A stretch of 64,000 bases of DNA from contig PXRA01000076.1 of NCBI GenBank assembly GCA_003021725.1, forward strand, positions 13,490-77,489. The letters are read 5' to 3'. The stretch comes from Halobacteriales archaeon QH_8_64_26. GTDB taxonomy: Archaea > Halobacteriota > Halobacteria > Halobacteriales > Halococcaceae. Both the position numbers and the translations under genes were made by a program. Below are positions 18,387-27,926 of the stretch, piece by piece. Under the pieces are notes generated by a model. That model had not been told where the DNA came from and searched no databases. It was given only the letters and a program-made list of their open reading frames with translations. How positions within the stretch are numbered: position 1 is the stretch's first letter; each line of letters opens with the position of its first letter.

Positions 18387-18758
18387 TCACTCGATGGGTT
18401 CGACGAGTTCGACGACGTGGCCGTCGGGGTCCTCGATGAAGGCAGTGCGGGCGCCCGCCGCCGGCTGGTCGGCCGGCTCCTGGACGATGCCGTGGTGATC
18501 GATCGCCTCGAAGGCGTCGTCACAGCTCTCGACGCCGACGGCGATGTGATCCCAGGCGCTGCCCGGCTCGAAGTCGGTCTCGCCCTCGGTATCGGAAAGC
18601 TGGAGTTCGACGCCATTGTCGGCGGCGACGTAGCGATTTTCGGTCTCCCCGTCCTCGCTCTCGAAGGACCAGGAGTCCTCGAAGCCCAACTCCTCGACGT
18701 AGAAGCGAGCGGATTCCTCGGCGTCAGCGACGTTGAGACAGGTGTGAATCAGATCCAT
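18387..18758 (-). CDS. VOC-family protein (glyoxalase I-like)
   Basis: A 123-residue vicinal-oxygen-chelate protein with two beta-alpha-beta-beta-beta units. The start MDLIHTCLNVADAEESARFY and the end GRTAFIEDPDGHVVELVEP are typical of lactoylglutathione lyase-like proteins. Likely metal ligands are His5, Glu52 or nearby, His71 in WDHIAVGV and Glu near 120. Haloarchaea lack glutathione, so the true substrate is uncertain. Confidence 0.88.
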   Translation of the reverse strand: MDLIHTCLNVADAEESARFYVEELGFEDSWSFESEDGETENRYVAADNGVELQLSDTEGETDFEPGSAWDHIAVGVESCDDAFEAIDHHGIVQEPADQPAAGARTAFIEDPDGHVVELVEPIE

Positions 18759-18963
18759 GTAGCCCCTGTGATCCGACAGAGCATAAAGAATGGTATCGTC
18801 GGTATCGCCGATATCGGAGGGTCCCGGCTCGATCCGTCCCCGATCCGTTTAATTATCCGCTCCCTTGTTCGCTCGCGTCGAGAGTGGCCGCCCGGCGGGC
18901 GGTTCGTGCGTGCCTGAGAGGAGCTACCACAGGGTTTAACCCCCGCTACGTCGGATCAGGGAT

Positions 18964-21900
18964 ATGGCCGTCGAAGACCGGTACTACGACCCGGTAGACC
19001 TGGATACCTCCGTCGACGCGGTGGGCTACGAGGATCACCACGCCGACGTCGAGGAGTACGCCGCGCTCGCTTCCGACCTGCGCGAGGCGATCGCGGGCGA
19101 GGTGCGCTTCGACGAGTACGCACAGGTGCTCTATGCCACCGACGGCAGCGTTTATCAGGCCCGCCCGGCCGGCGTGGTCTGTCCCAAGGACACCGCCGAC
19201 GTCCGCGCGGCGATCGAAATCGCTACCGACCACGAGGTGCCGATCATGCCGCGGGGCACCGGCTCCTCGCTCGGCGGCCAGACCGTCGGTCCGGGCTGTG
19301 TCGTCCTCGATACGACCCGATATATGGACTCGATCCTCGGGATCGATCCGGGGGCAAAACGGGCAACCGTCCAACCGGGCGTCGTTCAGGACCACCTCGA
19401 CAGCGCCCTCGAGGAACACGGACTGAAGTTCGCGCCCGATCCGGCCTCCTCGAATCGCTCGACGATCGGCGGCGGTATCGGGAACAATAGCACCGGCGCG
19501 CACTCGGTGCGCTATGGCATCACCGACGCCTACACCGAGGAACTGCGGGTCGTGCTCTCTGACGGCTCGTTGATCCACACTCGGGAGGTCGAACTCGACT
19601 CGCCCGAATACGAGGAGATCGTCGGGAAAAGCGATCTCGAAGCCCGGATCTACCGCGCGACCCGCCGGCTCGTCGAGGAGAATCAGGACGAGATCGATGA
19701 GAAGTACCCCAGTCTCAAGCGGTCGGTCTCGGGCTATAATCTGCATAAGGTCATCTACGAGAACGACGCTGGCGAGCAGGTCATCAATCTCTCGAAGCTC
19801 TTCGTCGGCAGCGAAGGTACCTTGGGAACGATCGTCGAGGCCACCGTCTCGCTGGTCTCGACGCCCGAGGAGACCGCGCTTGCCCTGTATTTCTTCGATG
19901 ACTTGATCGATACGCTCGCCGCGGTGCCACAAGCCCTCGAGTACGACGTGAGCGCGGTCGAACTCATGGACGACGAGGTCTTCCGGCTCGCCGCCGAGTC
20001 CGACGGCTTCGCCCAGTACGCCGAACCCGTCCCAGGGGACGCACAGGCAGCGCTGATGATCGAGTTCGACTCCGAGATCGTCGACGACTTCGAGGCCGCG
20101 ATTTCGGAGACGAACGATCACTTCGTCGAAGGGGGCAACGCCTTCGATGTGCTCGAAGCTTATTCCGAAGAGGACCAGGCGAAGGTCTGGAAGCTCCGGA
20201 AGGCCGCGATCCCCCTGCTGATGAGCCTCGAAGGCGACCCGAAGCCCTACCCCTTCATCGAGGACGCCACCGTGCCCCCGGAGGAACTCGCGGAGTACGT
20301 CGGGAAGTTCGAGGACGTCCTCGAGGATCACGACACCTCTGCGGCGTACTTCGCTCACGCCGGCTCGGGAACCCTGCATATTCGCCCGATCCTCAATCTC
20401 AAGGAGGGGGAAGGCATCGAGGCGATGCACTCGATCACCGAGGACATTACCGATCTGGTGATCGAACACCACGGTGCGTTCTCCGGCGAGCACGGCGACG
20501 GGATGGCTCGCACCGAGTTCAACCCGAAGATGTACGGGCCCGATCTCTGGGGTGCGTTCAAGGAGCTAAAGACGGCCTTCGATCCCGAGTGGCTGCTGCA
20601 TCCGGGCAACGTCGTCTACCGCGAGGACAGCGCGGATGTCGGCCCCGAGAACGAGCGGGGCGTGGGCGCGGACAACCGGTCGAACCTCCGGTACGGCGCG
20701 AGCTACCAGTCGATCGAGCCCCAGACGGAGATGGACTTCGAGGGGCAAGGGGGCTTCTCACACTTGGTCGAGCTCTGCAATGGCTGTGGAACCTGCCGGC
20801 AGACCGACTCGAACGTGATGTGTCCGACCTACCGCGCCTCGAAGGAGGAGATCCAGACGACCCGGGGCCGAGCGAACATGCTCCGGGCAGCGATTTCCGG
20901 TGAACTCGACGAGGAGGAACTGTACTCCGATCGGTTTCAGGAGGAGGTCTTGGATCTGTGTATCGGCTGCAAAGGGTGCAAGTCGGACTGTCCGACCGGC
21001 GTGGACATGGCCAAGCTCAAAACCGAGGTCAAACACGAGTACCATCAAAAGGAAGGCCTCACGATTTCTGAACGGTTGTTCTCCCAGATCGAGGTCGCCT
21101 CCGAGTTGGGGAGTCGCTTCGCGCCCCTTTCGAACTGGGCGCCGAAGGTCCCCGGCTCGCGGGCACTCATGGAGAAGACGATCGGCATCGCCGCCGACCG
21201 GGAGCTGCCACACTTCGCGTCCCAATCGTTCGAGGAGTGGTTCGAGGCCCGTGGCGGGCCACGAGTCCCGGAATCGGAGGCCGAGGCCAAAGTCCTCCTG
21301 TTCCCCGACGTCTACACGAACTACAGCTACCCCCGGCCCGGACGCGCGGCAGTTCACGTACTCGAAGCCGCGGGCGCGCGAGTGGAAGTGCCCGATGATG
21401 TCGGACCGAGCGGCCGGCCGGCCTACTCGAAGGGCCGGCTCGACCTCGCTCGTGAGCAGGCCGAACACAACGTCGAGGCCCTGGCTCCGCGGATCGAGGA
21501 GGGCTGGTCGGTCGCGTTTATCGAGCCCTCCGATGCGGTGATGTTCCAGGACGAGTACCTCGATCTCGTCGAGAGTCCCGAGGTCGAGCCGGTCGCGGCG
21601 GCCTCCTACGGCATCATGGAGTTACTCGACATCGGCCGCGTCGACGAGGAACTGGAGTTCTCGCCCGCCGAGGACTCGCTGACCTATCACGGCCACTGCA
21701 ACCAGAAGGCGACCAACAAGGACCACCACGCGGTCGGCGTGCTTCGGCGCGCGGGCTACGAGGTCGACCCGCTCGATTCGGGCTGTTGTGGGATGGCCGG
21801 TTCCTTCGGCTACCAGGCCGAACACTACGAGCTCTCCAAAGCGATCGGCCGGATCCTCTTCCGGCAGGTCGAACAGTCCGGTCGGGACCGCGTGACCGCA

Positions 21901-22095
21901 CCCGGGGCCTCCTGTCGCTCGCAGCTGGGCGATCGCTCGGGCTACGAGATGCCCCCCCACCCCATCGAAAGCCTCGCGGAGGTCACGAACGGGCGGGAAA
22001 GCGACGCGCCGAGAGTAACCGAGGCCGAGACGGGAAGCGACGCCGGATCGGGATCGATCGCGGGTGCGGTCGCCGGGCTGTTCGCCCGTCTCTGA
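18964..22095 (+). CDS. Fused FAD-linked oxidase / Fe-S protein (D-lactate or glycolate dehydrogenase type)
   Basis: A 1043-residue fusion of a GlcD/Dld-type flavoprotein with a GlpC-type iron-sulfur protein. FAD binding is seen in MPRGTGSSLGGQTVG near residue 97 and IGGGIGNNSTGAH near 170. HAGSGTLHIRP and EHGDGMARTEF mark the flavoprotein C-terminal domain. Two [4Fe-4S] boxes, CNGCGTC...CP and CIGCKGCKSDCP, lie near 604 and 660, and a CCG-type domain with SGCCGMAGSFG lies near 940. It would oxidise a 2-hydroxyacid and pass electrons to the membrane quinone pool. The ending is Gly/Ala-rich. No carrier or regulator gene is adjacent. Confidence 0.93.
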   Translation: MAVEDRYYDPVDLDTSVDAVGYEDHHADVEEYAALASDLREAIAGEVRFDEYAQVLYATDGSVYQARPAGVVCPKDTADVRAAIEIATDHEVPIMPRGTGSSLGGQTVGPGCVVLDTTRYMDSILGIDPGAKRATVQPGVVQDHLDSALEEHGLKFAPDPASSNRSTIGGGIGNNSTGAHSVRYGITDAYTEELRVVLSDGSLIHTREVELDSPEYEEIVGKSDLEARIYRATRRLVEENQDEIDEKYPSLKRSVSGYNLHKVIYENDAGEQVINLSKLFVGSEGTLGTIVEATVSLVSTPEETALALYFFDDLIDTLAAVPQALEYDVSAVELMDDEVFRLAAESDGFAQYAEPVPGDAQAALMIEFDSEIVDDFEAAISETNDHFVEGGNAFDVLEAYSEEDQAKVWKLRKAAIPLLMSLEGDPKPYPFIEDATVPPEELAEYVGKFEDVLEDHDTSAAYFAHAGSGTLHIRPILNLKEGEGIEAMHSITEDITDLVIEHHGAFSGEHGDGMARTEFNPKMYGPDLWGAFKELKTAFDPEWLLHPGNVVYREDSADVGPENERGVGADNRSNLRYGASYQSIEPQTEMDFEGQGGFSHLVELCNGCGTCRQTDSNVMCPTYRASKEEIQTTRGRANMLRAAISGELDEEELYSDRFQEEVLDLCIGCKGCKSDCPTGVDMAKLKTEVKHEYHQKEGLTISERLFSQIEVASELGSRFAPLSNWAPKVPGSRALMEKTIGIAADRELPHFASQSFEEWFEARGGPRVPESEAEAKVLLFPDVYTNYSYPRPGRAAVHVLEAAGARVEVPDDVGPSGRPAYSKGRLDLAREQAEHNVEALAPRIEEGWSVAFIEPSDAVMFQDEYLDLVESPEVEPVAAASYGIMELLDIGRVDEELEFSPAEDSLTYHGHCNQKATNKDHHAVGVLRRAGYEVDPLDSGCCGMAGSFGYQAEHYELSKAIGRILFRQVEQSGRDRVTAPGASCRSQLGDRSGYEMPPHPIESLAEVTNGRESDAPRVTEAETGSDAGSGSIAGAVAGLFARL

Positions 22096-22367
22096 GAGCG
22101 ACGCGACCTCGGTTCACGCCGGAACGATCGGCGCGCGTCGAGCGGCGTCATAGCACGACCGATCCGGGTCGATCGCGAACGAACACCGACGACGAGAACT
22201 GACCCGTCGAGCGCGCAGGGATTAATCATTCAGGTTAATAGGTTGTAAAAATCGTCAGACGACCGGTAGGTTTATGATTTTCATCGTAATTAGTCCGGGT
22301 GTATCACGACGAGTGACGATACCACACGGGTCGGTTCAGGACCGGTCACAAGAGACGATGACAAACA

Positions 22368-24152
22368 ATGACAGACGAAGAACATAATCGGTCGGAGGAC
22401 GACACCGCCGAGACCGACGGCGGGACCGTCCAGCGAGAGGACGTCTACACCTCCGATGAGGAAGGCAAAAAGTACCGTGAGTCGGTCTACTACGAGACCG
22501 ACTACGACGAACTGGAGCAGGCACCGGATACGAGCACGTATCCCAAAGACGAGGAGGACAGCCCGTTCCGCCTCATCGACATGCCGGAGGTGCCGAAGAT
22601 CTCCCATATCGTCGGGCCGAGCGCGATCATGCTCGGAGCCTCCTTGGGGTCGGGCGAGACGATGTTCTGGCCGACGATCATCGCCGAGGGGAGTTGGGGG
22701 CTGTACTGGGCGTTCTGGGTCGGCGTACTCACCCAATTTTTCATCAACACCGAACTCCAACGCTGGACGATCGCCACTGGCGAGAGCATCTTCGGGGCCT
22801 TCAATCGCTTACACGGCTTCTGGCCGTGGTTCTTCCTGATCTTTGGGTTCTTCCAGGTCGGTTGGCCCGGGTGGGCCGCGAGCGGATCGGAGGTGTTTGC
22901 CGCCTGGACCGGTATCGTCCCCCGTGCGGAGTGGTGGATCATCGGCGTGATCTCGGTGGCGCTCATCTGGCTGTCCTACCAGGCCGGACCGGTTATCTAC
23001 AACATCGTCGAGAACGCACAGATCGTGCTCATGTTTCTCGCGACCGCCATCGCGATACTCCTCATGTTCCTTCTGGGGACCTTTGGCGAACTCGTGAACC
23101 TGCCCGGCGGGGCGGTGAACTTCGGCGCGTTACCGACCGACGACGACTTCGACATCGCGACGTTCCTCGGCGGGTTGGCGTATGCGGGCGCTGGGGGCTA
23201 TACCAATCTCTCCCAGGGCGTCTGGACCCGCGAGAAGGGCTATGGCATGGGCTCCTACCAAGGCCGGGTTAAGAACCCCCTGCGGGGGGCTGGCGATCCC
23301 GAGGAGGTGCACAACGGCTATACCTTCGAGCCGACCGAGACGAACCTGAAGCGCTGGAAGGCGTGGTGGAAGGTCACCCAGCAGGAACACTTCCTCACCT
23401 TCGTCGTCGGTCTGTTGATCGTCGCGACGATCGCGATGACGATCTCCGCGCGGTTCGCGGGCGGCCAGGACTTCGACGGCGACGGCGTCACGATGTGGCT
23501 CGATACCATCATCCCGGGCCTCGGCGGCGGGGTCGCTGCCTGGATGCTCTATGCGCTGTTGTTCATCGCGCTCTTTAGCACACAGTACGCGATCACAGAG
23601 GTGTTCGTCCGCAATAGCGCCGACATCGTCTACCAGAAGGTGCCCTCGGTCAGCTCCGGCGATATGGGTCGTGTATTCCTCGGCTTGCTTACGATCTTCG
23701 CGCTGTGGGGCATCGTCATCATCGCCGGCAGCGGTCTGCTGGGTTGGAGCCAGCCCTGGATCCTGCTGGTGATCGGCGCGGCGGCCGCGGGCGTGATGAT
23801 GTGGCCCTACAACGCGCTCGCGATCATCCTCAACACCACGCGATTGCCCGAACACCTCCAGCCCGGCTGGGGGCGGGTCGTCGCGATGTGGTGGGCGACC
23901 GGCTTCTTCGGCTACTTCAGCGTGTTGCTCATCGGTGCCCAGTTGGCGGGACCGATCGCCGATGCGACGATCCCGGCGCTCGAGGCCTTCAGCACCTCCG
24001 CCGCCGTCATCGGCAGTGGCATCGGCGGCTACCTACTGTGGGTCTTCGCCTTGGTCGTCCAGATCTACACGATGTACGTCTCCGCGCGAGCGAAACTCGA
24101 CGCCGATGGCACCGTCGAGGACGCCGAGGAAGCCCAGGGCTTCCTCGCCTGA
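22368..24152 (+). CDS. Nramp-related membrane transporter
   Basis: A 594-residue transporter with about eleven hydrophobic segments after an approximately 70-residue acidic N-terminus. It aligns by eye with the COG1914/Nramp fold (first helix VGPSAIMLGASLGSGETMFW). The DPGN metal-binding motif of classical Mn/Fe transporters is replaced by SGET, so the substrate may not be a divalent metal. A 50-residue soluble loop lies near residues 290-340. The 272-base upstream region is AT-rich, with TTTATG and TTAATC boxes but no gene. Confidence 0.82.
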   Translation: MTDEEHNRSEDDTAETDGGTVQREDVYTSDEEGKKYRESVYYETDYDELEQAPDTSTYPKDEEDSPFRLIDMPEVPKISHIVGPSAIMLGASLGSGETMFWPTIIAEGSWGLYWAFWVGVLTQFFINTELQRWTIATGESIFGAFNRLHGFWPWFFLIFGFFQVGWPGWAASGSEVFAAWTGIVPRAEWWIIGVISVALIWLSYQAGPVIYNIVENAQIVLMFLATAIAILLMFLLGTFGELVNLPGGAVNFGALPTDDDFDIATFLGGLAYAGAGGYTNLSQGVWTREKGYGMGSYQGRVKNPLRGAGDPEEVHNGYTFEPTETNLKRWKAWWKVTQQEHFLTFVVGLLIVATIAMTISARFAGGQDFDGDGVTMWLDTIIPGLGGGVAAWMLYALLFIALFSTQYAITEVFVRNSADIVYQKVPSVSSGDMGRVFLGLLTIFALWGIVIIAGSGLLGWSQPWILLVIGAAAAGVMMWPYNALAIILNTTRLPEHLQPGWGRVVAMWWATGFFGYFSVLLIGAQLAGPIADATIPALEAFSTSAAVIGSGIGGYLLWVFALVVQIYTMYVSARAKLDADGTVEDAEEAQGFLA

Positions 24153-24262
24153 GCGCCTCGCCGGCTCTCGTTTTATCGATCCGTCGATAGCACCGATAGT
24201 CCGATGATCGACCCCGAAGACGACCGCGCGTTTTTAACCGAGCGTTCCGAACGATCGCGAAC

Positions 24263-24760
24263 ATGCCGTCGCACGCGAACGAGAGCGGCTTCGATTCGCT
24301 ACTGCGGTCGCTCGTTGCCCATCGGTTCGCCGTCTACGTCGGCGGCCTCGCCGTTATCGCGCTTCCCGCGCTTCTCAGGGGAGCGCTCGATCTCGACGTG
24401 CCGGCGACGATACGAACGCTACTGGTTGCCGTGGCGCTCGGAGCGATGATTCTGACGTATCTCGGCGAGCGCCGCGTCGCGGACGAAGCGGCCGACGAGG
24501 AGCGACGAACGCGATCGAGCACGGAGCACCGAACGCCGGAAGGAACGGCTTCGACGGTCGGATCGGGCTACTCCCGCCGAACGCGAACGACGGTAGCGAT
24601 CGGGCTCGCGGGGATCGCGATCGGGATCTACGTCGCCATCGAGGTCGATACGATCATCGGCGTCCTGTTCGTCGTCGGCGGGTTGCTCTTCGGGCAGTCC
24701 GCCTTTAGCGGCGGGAACGACGAGGGCGAGGAAAGCGAGGACGGCGGGGAGGGAGCCTAA
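24263..24760 (+). CDS. Four-helix membrane protein, unknown function
   Basis: A 165-residue protein with two hydrophobic hairpins (about residues 17-34 and 50-66; 113-128 and 130-147) joined by a hydrophilic Glu/Arg/Thr loop, and a very acidic C-terminus. A TTTTTAACC box lies about 28 bases before the ATG, as expected for a leaderless gene. The stop is two bases before the GTG of the next gene, so the pair is probably one transcript. Family not recognised. Confidence 0.75.
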   Translation: MPSHANESGFDSLLRSLVAHRFAVYVGGLAVIALPALLRGALDLDVPATIRTLLVAVALGAMILTYLGERRVADEAADEERRTRSSTEHRTPEGTASTVGSGYSRRTRTTVAIGLAGIAIGIYVAIEVDTIIGVLFVVGGLLFGQSAFSGGNDEGEESEDGGEGA

Positions 24761-24762
24761 CC

Positions 24763-25302
24763 GTGGGCGCACCGGACGTGGAGGACATCGACCCGTCGGA
24801 GTTCGAGGACCTCCCGAGCACCGACGTCGAGGTCGATCGTCACGTCCATTACGGCATGACCGGTTCGTTCCCGCTGCGGCTGGCGGAACTGTTTTTCGCC
24901 GATGACGGGTTGTATATCGCACAGTACGCGTATATCACGCCGATGTTCGGCCTCGCCGTCGGGAAACACCGCCGCGAGGCGAGGGGAATGGCGGCCATCT
25001 ACGAAATCCACGGGCTCGACGAGGTACTGCTACAGGCTGACGACGTGGTCTGGCACAGCTACGAGAACGTCGATCACGTCCTCGTATACGGCGGTGGGGC
25101 GCTCGGCCGACCGAAAGTCACCGTCCACCCGGAGCAGGGCTCGATCCATGCCTACCGGCTTCACGGCGACGACATCGATCTCGACGATCTCACGGCGGAT
25201 CTCGAAACCTGTGGCGAGAGAGGCGGGTTCGGCGTCGAGCGCCGAAGCGGCGTCGGGTTCAGCGCGCGCCGGACCCTCGCACGCTTTTTCGGGCGCGAGT
25301 GA
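24763..25302 (+). CDS. Hypothetical soluble protein co-transcribed with membrane protein
   Basis: A 179-residue protein starting with GTG two bases after the previous stop. The predicted pattern is mainly beta strands (RHVHYGMTGSFPLRLAELFF, LLQADDVVWHSYENVDHVLVYGGG), somewhat like a PH-type domain, with a C-terminal amphipathic end. I do not recognise the family. Its last 270 bases overlap the open frame of the converging CFI-box gene. Confidence 0.68.
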   Translation: MGAPDVEDIDPSEFEDLPSTDVEVDRHVHYGMTGSFPLRLAELFFADDGLYIAQYAYITPMFGLAVGKHRREARGMAAIYEIHGLDEVLLQADDVVWHSYENVDHVLVYGGGALGRPKVTVHPEQGSIHAYRLHGDDIDLDDLTADLETCGERGGFGVERRSGVGFSARRTLARFFGRE

Positions 25303-26085
25303 GCGAGCTAGCAGTCCGGCCGACCGGTCGACGGCTCGCGGGGCGTCGACGAACGAGGTGGTCGGCGAGCCGGGCGGTCGGCGACCGAGACGGGAGAAGG
25401 GAGAGCTACGCCCCAGTATCGGGGGGTATATCTTCGGCTCGGGACTCGCGAAGACCGATAGCGACGTGGCCGGCGAGCGCACTACGACGGCGAGTATACG
25501 TCGATGGAACCGGGACGAAGCGTCCTGCCGGCGGCGTTCGAGGGAGCCGCTGTACTCGACGAGCCGGCGGACCGATCGGGTCGTCCGCGCGGTCGGGTGT
25601 CGCGAGAGCGTTCGGGCGATAGGCGGGGAGAGCCGATAGTAGACGCCGACGAGCGCCCCGCCAAGCGGTGTCGATCGAAGCACGTCGTCGCGGAACGTCC
25701 GAAGCGAGTCGAGGGTCTCGCCGTTTCCCATCGTAGCGGTCGTGATGAAACACAACGAGTGGTGCTGGGTGATCTCGACGCGCAGGAGGTCCGCTTTCGC
25801 GTAGCGCGTCGTCCGGTCAGCCGGGAAGGAATCATCGGTCGAGACGAGAAACGCCTCGGTCGTGTGCCGGAGGTAGCTCTCGAAGTGCTCGGTACGCTCG
25901 CCCGAGCGGGCGAGAACCTCGACGTACTTCTCGCGGTCGTCGCCGACTCCCGTGGGTTCCCCGCCTTCCCGGTTATCGGTCTCCTCGTCGTCCGTTTCGT
26001 CCCCGCGATCGCCATCGACGCCATGGTCGTCCGTGATCGCTGCGTCCTCGTGTCCGACGCCGGGATCGACATCGCCCTCGCTCAT
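25030..26085 (-). CDS. CFI-box-containing protein with long antisense-overlapping tail
   Basis: An acidic N-terminus of about 55 residues is followed by a short folded region. The CFI-box (CFITTATMGNGETLDSLRTF) lies near residues 115-135, and LRSTPLGGALVGVYYRLSPP follows it, as in CFI-box proteins of archaea and bacteria whose role is unknown. A TTTAGC box precedes the start. After about residue 195 the sequence becomes Arg/Pro/Ser-rich and lies opposite the 24763-25302 gene. The native protein may end earlier, with a frameshift having removed the stop. Confidence applies to the first 195 residues. Confidence 0.7.
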   Translation of the reverse strand: MSEGDVDPGVGHEDAAITDDHGVDGDRGDETDDEETDNREGGEPTGVGDDREKYVEVLARSGERTEHFESYLRHTTEAFLVSTDDSFPADRTTRYAKADLLRVEITQHHSLCFITTATMGNGETLDSLRTFRDDVLRSTPLGGALVGVYYRLSPPIARTLSRHPTARTTRSVRRLVEYSGSLERRRQDASSRFHRRILAVVVRSPATSLSVFASPEPKIYPPILGRSSPFSRLGRRPPGSPTTSFVDAPRAVDRSAGLLARSLAPEKACEGPARAEPDAASALDAEPASLATGFEIRREIVEIDVVAVKPVGMDRALLRVDGDFRSAERPTAVYEDVIDVLVAVPDHVVSL

Positions 26086-26195
26086 CGGTCGTGATTGCCG
26101 GCGGTATCGCTAAACCCTTTCGCGCTCGTCCCCGGTCGCCCGCCGGCCGGCCCGAGGCGTTACCGCCGCCATCGCTTCCGTGCAGTGGGCTGCTC

Positions 26196-26996
26196 TCAAA
26201 CGGTATGGGTGAGCGCGCGTTCGATCCGGCGTTGTTCCTCGCGGATCGTCGCTGCGGCCTCGCTCGCGTCGGCTAATATGGGATAGGTCACTTCGAGGTC
26301 AATGTACAGGTACTCGTTCAACGACGTGTCGTCGCCGCGGCGCCAGTGTCCGCCGGCACGGGGCGCTCGGAGGACCTCCTGGCGGTTTTCGACGACCTCC
26401 TCACAACGGGTTACGAGTGCGTGCAGGGACTCACGGGTCTCGCGCAGGGACGTAAACGATTCTTCCCGCCCGGTCGTTCGATCGGTACCGACCCCGAGGT
26501 CGGCCATCGCCTCGCCGACCTCCCGTAGCTCGCGGCCCGCGTCGTCGAGTCGCCCCCGCTCCTCGTCGAGTACGGCGACGAACGTGGCTCGCCGGGAAGC
26601 CGCCTCGCGGGCACCGGCCGAAAGCGCCGTCTTCAACTCGGCGGTGAACACCCCACTGCCGGCGACCGCTCTGCCGACCTCCGCGCCGAACTCCGCCGTG
26701 AGGTTCTCGATCACCGACTCGTCGTACTCCTCCTCGTAGTGATCGAGCGCGAGGACCGTTTCCCGGTAGGCCCCGCGGACGCGATCGAGCACCGAGGGGG
26801 ACCGATCGGCGTTCCCCGACAGCGAGCGCGCGAGCGCACCCGGCCCGCTGGAGCGATCGGGTCGCTGCGGGGAGAGGGACCCGACCCGGCGCTCGAACGC
26901 TTCGAAAGCGTCGCGTTCGGCGGCCGTTCGCTCCCGCTCGGCCGCCAAAGCGGTTCTAGCGCGGCGGATTCGGGTGGTGAACCGTCGACCTGACAT
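26196..26996 (-). CDS. Coiled-coil haloarchaeal protein (DUF7260-like)
   Basis: A 266-residue, mostly helical protein with heptad-like charged segments (AERERTAAERDAFEAFERRV at residues 19-38, then further helices at 140-180 and 190-215). No signal peptide and no membrane segment are seen. Haloarchaeal genomes carry several paralogues of this type. Function is unknown. The DUF number is from memory. Confidence 0.75.
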   Translation of the reverse strand: MSGRRFTTRIRRARTALAAERERTAAERDAFEAFERRVGSLSPQRPDRSSGPGALARSLSGNADRSPSVLDRVRGAYRETVLALDHYEEEYDESVIENLTAEFGAEVGRAVAGSGVFTAELKTALSAGAREAASRRATFVAVLDEERGRLDDAGRELREVGEAMADLGVGTDRTTGREESFTSLRETRESLHALVTRCEEVVENRQEVLRAPRAGGHWRRGDDTSLNEYLYIDLEVTYPILADASEAAATIREEQRRIERALTHTV

Positions 26997-27205
26997 ACCT
27001 GAACACCAAAAGTGGAGCGAGACGGGACCCCCCCGGATCGGCGCTGGTTTCCTGGCCGATCGATCGGCCGTCCCCCTCCTCCGTTACGTTGATCGTCTGT
27101 ATGACAGCGCTTAACAGTATCGGACCGGGCCAATCGTGCCGTCGATCGACCGCTGGCCCCTCTCGATCCCGTGAGCCCTTCGAGTAGCGATCGAGAGGAG
27201 TTGAC

Positions 27206-27716
27206 ATGGACGTGCCGGACCTCGATCCGTTCTTCGAGCCGCGGTCGGTCGCCGTCGTCGGTGCCAGCCCCGACTCGTGGTACTCCTCATAGCTCGCCGA
27301 GAGCCTGCCAACCTATGGGTTCGAGGGCGAACTCTCCCTCGTAAATCCCGGCCGCGAGCGAGCCCGCGACCGGCCGTGTCACGACCGTCTCGCTAACGGA
27401 CCCCGTAGTCACGAGCGTTCCTCGGACGGCGGTACTGGGCGTTCTCCAGGAGGTGGGCGACCTCGGTGTTCAGGCCGCGCTCGTGATCACCACCGGGTTC
27501 GGCGAGGCCGACGCCGAGAGGACGAGACTCGAAGGCGAACCGGCCACCGTTACCGCGGAGGAGGGGATCCGGGTCTGTGGGCCGAACTGCATCGGGCTGG
27601 CCAACAGTCGCTCCGAAACCGTACTCACGAGTGCCTGTTCGCACAAACCGGAGTCAGGGTCGATCGGGCTCGCCAGCTTCGAGGCCGCCACGAGCCACTC
27701 GGTTTCGACCCGGTGA
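27206..27716 (+). pseudogene. Broken ADP-forming acyl-CoA synthetase (CoA-binding domain remnant)
   Basis: The reading begins MDVPDLDPFFEPRSVAVVGA, the start of an acetate-CoA ligase (ADP-forming)/acyl-CoA synthetase CoA-binding domain. A TAG interrupts it at 27290, where a Gln-type codon would be expected before LAESLPTYGF. The frame shifts near 27400 with loss of several residues, and the match resumes as LGVQAALVITTGFGEA and RVCGPNCIGLANSR. After SIGLAS most of the following domain is deleted down to HSVST, then a stop. About 700 residues of the family length are missing. Confidence 0.75.
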
Positions 27717-27926
27717 TGGTACGCGCCGAGGGTGTGACGATTGTTGACGCACTCGTCCGGACGGTGCGGGCGACGGTGGCGGTGCCGCGACTGGCGATAG
27801 AATGGAACGAACGAACGGCGAGGAGGCGGATCGAACCGGGGGCAGCGATCGGCTCCGACAGGAGACCCATTACCGGCGAGGGTTCGGGCAGCCCAGGTTT
27901 ATATCGAGGGCGTCGGTGGGAGGTGT

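Noticed and set aside
18946..20493. Long open frame opposite the FAD/Fe-S dehydrogenase (about 515 codons)
   Set aside because: It is the antisense shadow of a GC-rich gene. The plus-strand protein has clear family motifs and the minus frame has none.
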